The translations under genes were made by a program, and so were the position numbers. A stretch of DNA of 64,000 bases from Altererythrobacter sp. C41. GTDB lineage: Bacteria; Pseudomonadota; Alphaproteobacteria; Sphingomonadales; Sphingomonadaceae. The stretch is taken from assembly GCF_016803135.1 (NCBI RefSeq), contig NZ_JAEVFE010000002.1, forward strand, positions 186,001 to 250,000, given 5' to 3'. Below, piece by piece: positions 57,574-64,000 of this stretch (within the stretch, counting starts at the first letter, position 1; each line of letters opens with the position of its first letter). The notes under the pieces were generated by a model. It was not told where the DNA came from, did no database searches, and saw nothing but the letters and a program-made list of their open reading frames with translations.

Positions 57574-58749
57574 ATGGTTCAAAGCGGCATGGATGCGGAA
57601 CTCTTCGAGCAGTTCATCGACCAACTCGAACGCTACGTCCGCGAACGGCTGATCCCGGCCGAACTCGAGGTGATCGAGAACGATTCCATTCCCGAGCCGA
57701 TCCTGACCGAGATGCGCGACATGGGGTTGTTCGGCCTCACAGTGCCGGAGGAGTACGGCGGCGCCGGCCTCAACACCAGCCAATATGCCCGTGTCGTCAG
57801 GACGATGGCCTATGCCGCGCCCGCCTTCCGCTCGATCTTCTCGATCAACGTCGGCATGTTCAATTCGGCGATCAAGAACGGCGCGACCGAGGCGCAGAAG
57901 GCGGAATGGTGGCCGCGCATCGCCGCCGGCGAGATCGCCTGTTTCGGCCTGACCGAGCCCGGTTCGGGCAGCGACAGCGCCGCCATGCAGACGACCGCCC
58001 GGCCCGATCCCGAGGGCAACGGCTGGATACTCAACGGCACCAAGCGCTACATAACCAATGCACCGCAGGCCAATGTCGGCCTTATCATGGCCCGCACCGA
58101 GAAGGAGGCGCTGCCCAAGAACGCGCACGTCTCCGCCTTCATCGTGCCGATGGATGCACCCGGGGTCTCGGTCGGCAGCGCGGACAGGAAGATGGGTCAG
58201 TCGGGGGCCCAGATCGCCGACATCATTCTGGAGGATGTGCACGTGCCGGGCGACGCGCTGCTCGGCGGGGAGACCGGCAAGGGCTTCGTGTTCGCGATGA
58301 AGAGCCTCGACAACGGGCGTATCTCGGTCGGCGCGGCGTCGACCGGCTACGCGCGGCGGGCGCTCGATTCGGCGCTGCGCTATGCGACCGAGCGCAAGGC
58401 GTTCGGCGAGCCGATCGCCAACTTCCAGCTCATCCAGCAGATGCTCGCCGAAAGCGAGACCGAGATCTATGCCGCCGAATGCATGATGGCCGACGTCACC
58501 GCGCGCGCCGACCGCGGCGAGAACATCCTGAGGAAAGCGGCCGCGTTCAAGGTCTTCGCGAGCGAGATGTGCGGCCGGGTGGTCGACCGCGTGGTGCAGA
58601 TCCACGGCGGCGCGGGCTACCTCGCCGAATACGACGCCGAGCGCTTCTTCCGCGATGCGCGGATCTACCGCATCTACGAGGGGACCACGCAGATCCTCCA
58701 GCTCCAGATCGCCAAGCACATGCTGCGCGATTTCGCAGCGGGGGTGTGA
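57574..58749 (+). CDS. Acyl-CoA dehydrogenase
   Basis: FAD-dependent acyl-CoA dehydrogenase of 391 residues, catalysing the alpha,beta-oxidation step of acyl-CoA. The N-terminus MVQSGMDAELFEQFIDQLER leads to TVPEEYGGAGLN, GLTEPGSGSDSAAMQT (FAD/substrate) and the C-terminal RIYRIYEGTTQIL with the catalytic Glu. The thiolase and MaoC-like genes that follow suggest a shared acyl-CoA route. Chain length specificity is unresolved. Confidence 0.93.
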   Translation: MVQSGMDAELFEQFIDQLERYVRERLIPAELEVIENDSIPEPILTEMRDMGLFGLTVPEEYGGAGLNTSQYARVVRTMAYAAPAFRSIFSINVGMFNSAIKNGATEAQKAEWWPRIAAGEIACFGLTEPGSGSDSAAMQTTARPDPEGNGWILNGTKRYITNAPQANVGLIMARTEKEALPKNAHVSAFIVPMDAPGVSVGSADRKMGQSGAQIADIILEDVHVPGDALLGGETGKGFVFAMKSLDNGRISVGAASTGYARRALDSALRYATERKAFGEPIANFQLIQQMLAESETEIYAAECMMADVTARADRGENILRKAAAFKVFASEMCGRVVDRVVQIHGGAGYLAEYDAERFFRDARIYRIYEGTTQILQLQIAKHMLRDFAAGV

Positions 58750-58764
58750 CGAGAGTGCGGGGCA

Positions 58765-58877
58765 GACCCACCCCATTGCAGCCAGGCTCGCCTGCGGCTC
58801 GCCAAGCTTCTTTCCCCTCCCGCATGCGGGAGGGGAGCGAGACTTGCCGCCGGCCGGCTAGTCGCAGCGGGGTGGGC
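58765..58877. repeat. Palindromic repeat, CCCACCCCGCTGCGACTAG family (copy 2, inverted)
   Basis: On the minus strand this copy begins GCCCACCCCGCTGCGACTAG and carries AAGTCTCGCTCCCCTCCCGC with a TGCGGGAGGGG stem, matching the element at 43320-43398. It lies between the acyl-CoA dehydrogenase and thiolase genes, in the opposite orientation to copy 1. Confidence 0.75.
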
Positions 58878-58936
58878 ACAGCGCCCGACCTGACTTTATT
58901 CGGTTGCTAGACCGACCGGGATTCGGAGATTTGCAG

Positions 58937-60151
58937 ATGACCAAACGCCGCGCCGCCATCGTCAGTCCCTTGCGTACGCCGGTCGGACGCTTTCTCGGCA
59001 CGCTTGCGCCGCTGACGGCGGGAGATCTCGGGGCGGCGATTCTGAAGGCGCTGATCGAACGCAGCGGGATCGATCCGGCGCGGGTGGACGATGTCGTGTT
59101 CAGCCAAGGCTACGGCAACGGCGAGGCGCCGGCGATCGGGCACTGGGCGTGGCTCGCAGCGGGGCTGCCTCTGGAGGTTCCCGGCTATCAGCTCGACCGG
59201 CGCTGCGGGTCGGGGCTGCAGGCGGTGGTCAATGCGGCGATGATGATCGAGGCTGGACATGCCGACGTGGTGGTGGCGGGTGGGTGCGAATCGATGTCCA
59301 ACGTCGAGCATTACACCACGGCGCTGCGCGGCGGGGTCAAGGCGGGCAATGTCGAGCTGTGGGACCGGCTGACGCGCGGGCGGCTGATGAGCCAGCCGGT
59401 CGAGCGCTTCGGCGTGATCAGCGGGATGATCGAGACCGCGGAGAACCTCGCAAAAGATTACGGGATCACGCGCGAGGCGGCCGATGCCTTCGCGGTTCGC
59501 TCGCACGGGAATGCGGCGGCGGCGTGGGATGCGGGGCGGTTCGACGCGCAGCTCGTTCCGCTCGAGGTGCCGCAGCGCAAGGGTGACCCGATCGTGTTCG
59601 ACCGCGACGAGGGTTTCCGCGCCGATGCGAGCATGGAGACGCTGGCCAAGCTGCGGCCGATCGAAGGCGGCGTGGTCACCGCCGGCAATGCCAGCCAGCA
59701 GAACGACGCGGCGGCCGCGTGCCTGGTCGTGGCCGAGGACAAGCTGGAGGAACTGGGGCTCGAACCGATGCTGTGGTTCGCCGGCTATGCCGCGGCGGGC
59801 TGCGACCCGAGCCGGATGGGCATCGGCCCGGTTCCAGCGGTCGAACGCCTGTTCGCGCGCACCGGCAAAGGCTGGGACGACGTCGGCCTGGTCGAACTCA
59901 ACGAGGCGTTCGCACCGCAAGTGCTGGCCGTGCTCAAGGGCTGGGGCTGGTCGGAGGACGACAGCCGGCGGGAGATTCTCAACGTCAACGGCTCGGGCAT
60001 CTCGCTCGGCCACCCGATCGGCGCGACGGGCGGGCGTATCCTGGCCGACATGGCCCACGAGATGCACCGGCGCGAGGCGCGCTACGGACTCGAGACCATG
60101 TGCGTCGGCGGCGGCCAGGGCCTCGCGGCGCTGTTCGAGCGGGCGGCGTGA
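58937..60151 (+). CDS. Acetyl-CoA acetyltransferase (thiolase)
   Basis: Thiolase of 404 residues, starting MTKRRAAIVSPLRTPVGRFL. The nucleophile is Cys90 in DRRCGSGLQA; NVNGSGISLGHPIGATGGRI contains the catalytic His and CVGGGQGLAALFE the second Cys. It differs clearly from the first thiolase at 20461. It may work in PhaA-type condensation or in beta-oxidation. A palindromic repeat follows it. Confidence 0.92.
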   Translation: MTKRRAAIVSPLRTPVGRFLGTLAPLTAGDLGAAILKALIERSGIDPARVDDVVFSQGYGNGEAPAIGHWAWLAAGLPLEVPGYQLDRRCGSGLQAVVNAAMMIEAGHADVVVAGGCESMSNVEHYTTALRGGVKAGNVELWDRLTRGRLMSQPVERFGVISGMIETAENLAKDYGITREAADAFAVRSHGNAAAAWDAGRFDAQLVPLEVPQRKGDPIVFDRDEGFRADASMETLAKLRPIEGGVVTAGNASQQNDAAAACLVVAEDKLEELGLEPMLWFAGYAAAGCDPSRMGIGPVPAVERLFARTGKGWDDVGLVELNEAFAPQVLAVLKGWGWSEDDSRREILNVNGSGISLGHPIGATGGRILADMAHEMHRREARYGLETMCVGGGQGLAALFERAA

Positions 60152-60170
60152 GGCGCACGGGCCTTCGTCC

Positions 60171-60249
60171 GTCATCCCGGCGAAAGCCGGGATCGCGCGC
60201 CGCACCGTACGACCTAGCGGACGGCGATCCCAGCTTTCGCTGGGATGAC
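60171..60249. repeat. Interspersed palindromic repeat, GTCA-CCC family (copy 2)
   Basis: A 79-base element between the thiolase and the hydratase gene, with arms GTCATCCCGGCGAAAGCCGG at the left and GATCCCAGCTTTCGCTGGGATGAC-type sequence at the right. It shares the arm design of the element at 10411-10493. Confidence 0.75.
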
Positions 60250-60266
60250 GAATGCAGGAGTGCAGC

Positions 60267-61118
60267 ATGACCGAATGGAACGCCTGGATCGGCCGCGAGC
60301 AGCGGAGCACCGACCGGCTCGATCCCTCGTTGGCGGCGCGGTGGTGCGCGACGTTCGACCTGCCGGCGCCCTCGGACGAGGCCATGCCGCAGGGGATTCA
60401 CTTCTGCCTCTGCACGCCAGAGGCGCCGACGGCGCAGCTCGGCGAGGACGGGCATCCGCGGCGCGATGACAGTGCCGCGAGTTTCCTGCCGCCCGTGTCG
60501 CTGCCGCGCCGGATGTGGGCCGCGAGCGAGATCGAGTTTCTCGGCCCCATCGCGGTCGGGGCGGCGGTCGAGCGCGTCTCGCGCGTGGCCGCGATCGCGG
60601 CGAAGGACGGGCGCAGCGGGCCGATGACCTTCGTCGAGGTCGTTCATGAGACGTCGGCAGACGGCGCGCTTGCCGTGCGCGAGACGCAGACGCTGGTCTA
60701 CCGCGAGGCGGCGGCTGGGGACGCGCCGCTCGCGCCGCCGCCCGTCGGTGAAAGCAGGTTCGCCCCGGCGGGCTGGGATGCGCACCGCGTCGTCCACCCC
60801 GATCCGCGGCTGCTGTTCCGCTACTCGGCCGTGACCTTCAACACGCACCGCATTCACTACGACGCGCCGTACGCGCGCGAGGTCGAGCGCTATCGCGGGC
60901 TGGTGGTCCACGGGCCGCTGACCGCGAGCCTGCTGCTGCAGCTCGCCGCTCGCGAACTCGGCGACAACGTGCTGAAACGTTTCGCCTTCCGCGGCCTTAG
61001 CCCGGCGATCGCCGGCGAGCCGCTGCATCTTGTCATGCGCGGAACGGGCGACGCAATCGAGCTTGCCGCCTTCGCGGACGACGGGCGGCAGGTGACCGGG
61101 GCCAGCGCGGCCGCATAA
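60267..61118 (+). CDS. MaoC/HTD2-like dehydratase (mesaconyl-CoA hydratase type)
   Basis: The 283-residue protein starts MTEWNAWIGREQRSTDRLDP, with a double hot-dog fold: an N-terminal half with PQGIHFCLCTPEAP and a C-terminal half with FNTHRIHYDAPYAREVERYR and GLVVHGPLTASLLLQLAA, the hydratase signature. It resembles the HTD2 and mesaconyl-C4-CoA hydratase group that works in C4/C5 dicarboxylic-acid or acyl-CoA pathways. It follows thiolase and acyl-CoA dehydrogenase genes. The exact substrate is not clear. Confidence 0.8.
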   Translation: MTEWNAWIGREQRSTDRLDPSLAARWCATFDLPAPSDEAMPQGIHFCLCTPEAPTAQLGEDGHPRRDDSAASFLPPVSLPRRMWAASEIEFLGPIAVGAAVERVSRVAAIAAKDGRSGPMTFVEVVHETSADGALAVRETQTLVYREAAAGDAPLAPPPVGESRFAPAGWDAHRVVHPDPRLLFRYSAVTFNTHRIHYDAPYAREVERYRGLVVHGPLTASLLLQLAARELGDNVLKRFAFRGLSPAIAGEPLHLVMRGTGDAIELAAFADDGRQVTGASAAA

Positions 61119-61153
61119 GAAAAGGGCGGCAAAATCGCCGCCCTTCCCTTTAT
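61118..61153. terminator. Bidirectional terminator between converging genes
   Basis: The stem AAGGGCGGC/GCCGCCCTT with an AAAATC loop is flanked by A-rich sequence on the left and CCCTTTATT on the right, so it can serve the hydratase gene and the opposing gene at 61170. Confidence 0.8.
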
Positions 61154-61169
61154 TCCAGATCCTGAAACC

Positions 61170-61463
61170 TTACGCTTCGGGATCGGCGTCCGCGTTGGGA
61201 TCCGCCTCTACTTCGGCATCCGCCGAGGCATCGGCATCGGCGCTTGCGTCGGCCGCGTCGTCGGCAGCATGCTCGGTGTGGTCGATCGTCTCGTCCACTG
61301 CGTCACTGGCCGTGTTCACCGGACCGGTCACGTCGGTCTGCGCTTCGACGCTGGCGTCGACTTCGCCGGTCACCGGGTCGGCCGGATCGGCCGATTGGGC
61401 GTAGGCCGCCGAACCGGCAGCACCAAGCGCGAGAGCGAGCGAAAGCGAAATCATCTTCTTCAT
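61170..61463 (-). CDS. Acidic exported hypothetical protein
   Basis: The 97-residue product from MKKMISLSLALALGAAGSAA has a signal peptide ending AYA-Q. The mature part is low-complexity and acidic (Asp, Ala, Glu, Thr, Val), with segments such as DAVDETIDHTEHAADDAADA, and no Cys, Lys or Arg. It is like the two other acidic exported proteins of the window, at 30110 and 56897, but is not a lipoprotein. Confidence 0.65.
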   Translation of the reverse strand: MKKMISLSLALALGAAGSAAYAQSADPADPVTGEVDASVEAQTDVTGPVNTASDAVDETIDHTEHAADDAADASADADASADAEVEADPNADADPEA

Positions 61464-61673
61464 CGAGTCCATCCTTAATCCCGTTGGCTGGGACCCCTAG
61501 GACGCGCTAGCTCTCGCGAAGCTCCCGAATTTGCGGCAATCCGCGCCGCAGGGCCGCCGAGGTGAGCCCGTTAATCGGAGGTTTAGCTTCCGCGGCTCCC
61601 CGTCGATCACGCTTTCCAGCGCGCGGCGCAGCGGCTAAGCGTGCCGGGCTTGCGCCAGGCAGGAGGTTTTCGA

Positions 61674-62573
61674 ATGAGCGGCAGCGACGAGACGGCGACG
61701 ATCGCCAAGGCCCAGGTGCTGATCGAGGCGCTGCCCTATTTCCAGCGATATGCCGGGCGGACCTTCGTGGTCAAATACGGCGGACACGCGATGGGCGATC
61801 CCGCTGCCGCGCGCGATTTCGCGGAAGACATCGTGCTGCTGAAGGCGGTCGGGATCAACCCGGTGGTGGTCCATGGCGGCGGGCCGCAGATCGGGGCCAT
61901 GCTCAAGAAGCTCGGGGTCGAGAGCACTTTCGTCGACGGCCTGCGGGTGACCGACGCGCAGACGGCGCAAGTCGCCGAAATGGTCCTGTCGGGCGCGATC
62001 AACAAGGAACTGGTCGGCTGGATCAACCAGGCCGGCGGCAAGGGGCTGGGCATCTCGGGCAAGGACGGGCGGCTCGTCACCGCGAGGAAGGTCCAGCGCA
62101 CGGTCAAGGATCCGGACAGCAACATCGAGCAGGCGATCGATCTCGGCTTCGTCGGCGAGCCCTCGGCGGTCGACACCGGCGTGATCGACACCGCGGTCGC
62201 GGCCGGGATGATCCCGATCGTCGCCCCGATCGGCGCGGGCGAGGACGGGCAGACCTACAACATCAATGCCGACACCATGGCCGGCGCGATCGCCGCCGCG
62301 CTGGGCGCGGCCCGCCTGCTGCTGCTGACCGACGTTCCCGGCGTGCTCGACAAGCAGGGCGAACTGCTGACCGACCTCAAGCCGAGCGACATCGAGCGGC
62401 TGCGCGAGGACGGGACGATCGGCGGCGGGATGATCCCCAAGCTGGAGACCTGCGTCCACGCGGTCGAGGCGGGCTGCGAAGCGGCGGTCGTGCTCGACGG
62501 GCGCGTGCCGCATGCCATGCTGCTCGAATTTTTCACCGCGCGTGGGGCAGGCACGCTGATCCATGCGGAATGA
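61674..62573 (+). CDS. argB: Acetylglutamate kinase
   Basis: Second step of arginine biosynthesis: phosphorylation of N-acetylglutamate. The 299 residues start [20 protein letters not shown]. The substrate and nucleotide motifs [23 protein letters not shown] and [14 protein letters not shown], with GGGMIPKL near the end, are the standard ArgB set; the length is typical. The start is chosen at 61674 behind a GCAGGAGG ribosome binding site. yggT follows after 82 bases. Confidence 0.96.
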   Translation: MSGSDETATIAKAQVLIEALPYFQRYAGRTFVVKYGGHAMGDPAAARDFAEDIVLLKAVGINPVVVHGGGPQIGAMLKKLGVESTFVDGLRVTDAQTAQVAEMVLSGAINKELVGWINQAGGKGLGISGKDGRLVTARKVQRTVKDPDSNIEQAIDLGFVGEPSAVDTGVIDTAVAAGMIPIVAPIGAGEDGQTYNINADTMAGAIAAALGAARLLLLTDVPGVLDKQGELLTDLKPSDIERLREDGTIGGGMIPKLETCVHAVEAGCEAAVVLDGRVPHAMLLEFFTARGAGTLIHAE

Positions 62574-62655
62574 GCCGTCTTAGGCGGTTGATACAGCCGC
62601 CACGAAGCGGGTAGGAAGGCGGCCGAACCGCAACGCGGCCAGGAAAGGACAATAC

Positions 62656-62940
62656 GTGGGTCTCATCATCGACATCCTCGGCATGCTGATCAACGTGATC
62701 GTGATGCTGGTGATCATCCAGTTCATCATCGGCCTGCTGTTCGCGTTCAACGTGATCAACCAGCGCAACGAGTTCCTCTGGCAGGTCTACAACTCGATCA
62801 ACTCGCTGCTGGAGCCGGTGCTGGCGCCGATCCGCCGCATCCTGCCGCGGACCGGGACGATCGACTTCTCGCCGCTGGTGCTGATCATCGGCCTGCAGAT
62901 CTTCATGCGCATCCTGATCTACGTGGTCTACGGCCAGTAA
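62656..62940 (+). CDS. YggT family membrane protein
   Basis: The 94-residue protein starts at a GTG with an AGGAAAGGA ribosome binding site and has two hydrophobic helices (residues 5-32 and 72-92) joined by the loop [40 protein letters not shown] is the family signature. YggT proteins are linked to osmotic and division contexts; exact role unclear. Its stop overlaps the folD start by one base. Confidence 0.9.
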   Translation: MGLIIDILGMLINVIVMLVIIQFIIGLLFAFNVINQRNEFLWQVYNSINSLLEPVLAPIRRILPRTGTIDFSPLVLIIGLQIFMRILIYVVYGQ

Positions 62941-63836
62941 TGGCGGCCGAGATCATCGACGGGAAGGCGTTCGCCGCCACCCTGCGCGAGAAAGTCGGCG
63001 CACTGGCGGCCGTGTTCGAGGCGCAGGCCGGGCGCAAGGCGGGCCTCGCGGTCGTGCTGGTGGGCGAGGACCCGGCGAGCCAGGTCTATGTCGGCAGCAA
63101 GGGCAAGGCGACGCTCGCCGCCAACATGGCGAGCTTCGAGCACCGCCTTCCGGCCGAGACGAGCGCGGCGGAACTGCTGGCGCTGGTCGACCGGCTGAAC
63201 CGCGATCCGGCCGTCGACGGCATCCTGGTGCAGCTTCCGCTGCCCGGCCACCTCGACGAACAGGCGGTGATCGCGGCGATCGATCCGAGCAAGGACGTCG
63301 ACGGCTTCCACGTCATCAATGCCGGTCGGCTCGCGGTCGGCCAGCCGGGGTTCGTGCCCTGCACGCCGCTCGGCTGCATCATGCTGCTCGCCGATCGGCT
63401 GGGCGATCTCTCGGGGCTTGAGGCGGTCGTGATCGGCCGCTCGAACATCGTCGGCAAGCCGATGGCGCAGCTCCTGCTGGGCGCCAACGCGACCGTTACC
63501 ATGGCGCACAGCCGCACGAAGAACCTGGCCGATGTGGTGCGGCGGGCGGACATCGTCGTCGCAGCGGTCGGGCGCGCGGAAATGGTGAAGGGCGACTGGC
63601 TCAAGCCCGGCGCGACCGTGATCGATGTGGGCATCAACCGGCTGGAGCCGGAGCCGGGCGCGGCGAAAGGCCGCCTGGTGGGCGACGTTGCGTTCGGCGA
63701 AGCGAGCCAAGTCGCCGGCGCGATCACCCCGGTGCCCGGCGGGGTCGGGCCGATGACGATCGCGGTCCTGCTCAGGAACACGCTCGTCGCCGCGCACCGC
63801 AATGCGGGAATCGCGCTGGCGGAGGACGCGATATGA
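62940..63836 (+). CDS. folD: Methylenetetrahydrofolate dehydrogenase/cyclohydrolase
   Basis: Bifunctional FolD, which interconverts methylene-, methenyl- and formyl-tetrahydrofolate using NADP. The 298 residues carry [11 protein letters not shown] with the catalytic Lys, the FolD signature VQLPLPGHL, the NADP loop [16 protein letters not shown] and [16 protein letters not shown] near the end. The start overlaps the yggT stop (TAATG) and its stop overlaps the next ATG by four bases (ATGA), so the three are translationally linked. Confidence 0.96.
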   Translation: MAAEIIDGKAFAATLREKVGALAAVFEAQAGRKAGLAVVLVGEDPASQVYVGSKGKATLAANMASFEHRLPAETSAAELLALVDRLNRDPAVDGILVQLPLPGHLDEQAVIAAIDPSKDVDGFHVINAGRLAVGQPGFVPCTPLGCIMLLADRLGDLSGLEAVVIGRSNIVGKPMAQLLLGANATVTMAHSRTKNLADVVRRADIVVAAVGRAEMVKGDWLKPGATVIDVGINRLEPEPGAAKGRLVGDVAFGEASQVAGAITPVPGGVGPMTIAVLLRNTLVAAHRNAGIALAEDAI

Positions 63837-64000
63837 AGCGCGCGATCGGCGCTGTGCTCCTCGCCAGCCTGCTCGCCTCGTGCGCATCGGGCAGCAGCGA
63901 TCCGCGCGAACGCTTCTACCGCTCGCTCGCGCCGCGGGCGAACCCGAGCGCGGTGATCGCCACCGAGCTAGCCTTCGCGCGCGAGGCGCGGGAGGAAGGG
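63833..64000 (+). CDS. Lipoprotein, N-terminal part (SnoaL/NTF2-like candidate)
   Basis: The window ends 56 residues into this gene. It starts [20 protein letters not shown] with lipobox LASC (Cys17), then [20 protein letters not shown] and [11 protein letters not shown]. The [19 protein letters not shown] stretch resembles nuclear-transport-factor-2-like lipoproteins seen after folD in related bacteria, but that is from memory and only 39 mature residues can be seen. The start overlaps the folD stop. Confidence 0.65.
   Translation, partial: MKRAIGAVLLASLLASCASGSSDPRERFYRSLAPRANPSAVIATELAFAREAREEG

Overview
The window reads as one chromosomal segment of a high-GC alphaproteobacterium, most likely order Sphingomonadales and family Erythrobacteraceae (Erythrobacter/Altererythrobacter-like). 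The grounds are the DUF3576-leuS-lptE-holA run, the exosortase-A-associated glycosyltransferase and O-ligase pair, many small A/D/E-rich exported proteins, and the codon and GC bias. This placement rests on gene content and memory of synteny, not on a search.

Layout. (1) 1-10.4 kb: 3'-truncated phaB, an exported hypothetical, DUF3576-leuS-lptE-holA (stop/start overlaps), the opposing rnd-lptC-lptA unit, and ung. (2) 8.9-15.2 kb: gltB-gltD with a palindromic repeat between them. (3) 15.3-19.8 kb: a large acidic membrane-anchored protein, then an exosortase-associated GT4 facing an O-ligase preceded by a tiny membrane ORF. (4) 19.9-31.8 kb: MaoC hydratase, thiolase, a lipoprotein, DUF4126, phaZ with a striking tandem operator, an MsbA-type ABC exporter, an M13 peptidase, uppP and phhA. 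(5) 31.8-42.3 kb, the accessory part: an HTH protein and ClpP-like pair, a Q-rich micro-protein, then the ribonucleotide reductase locus. nrdB overlaps by one base the start of an AT-richer AAA ATPase, which in turn overlaps a TOPRIM-like gene. Between nrdB and nrdA lie an E2/UBC-like protein with a SEC-C zinc motif and a likely small RNA on the opposite strand. NrdR-like boxes precede nrdB and nrdA. (6) 42.3-57 kb: housekeeping genes (nadB, two hydrolases, ABC ATPase, tldD, two tandem paralogues, nitronate monooxygenase, NhaC antiporter, a Cys/Met-type PLP enzyme, recQ). (7) 57-64 kb: acyl-CoA dehydrogenase, thiolase and hydratase, then argB-yggT-folD and the start of another lipoprotein.

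Working together: phaB and phaZ, with the thiolases, point to polyhydroxybutyrate turnover, and the repeated TTGTGCA-type site before phaZ looks like its operator. LptE, LptC, LptA and UppP serve the outer membrane and cell wall. GltBD, ArgB, NadB, FolD and PhhA are amino-acid and cofactor metabolism.

The best candidates for something undescribed are the AAA/TOPRIM-like pair coupled to nrdB and the orphan E2-like/SEC-C protein between the two reductase genes. Together they make the reductase locus look like a small cargo site whose contents may share nucleotide-pool-sensitive control. No tRNA, rRNA, CRISPR array, insertion sequence or prophage was recognised.
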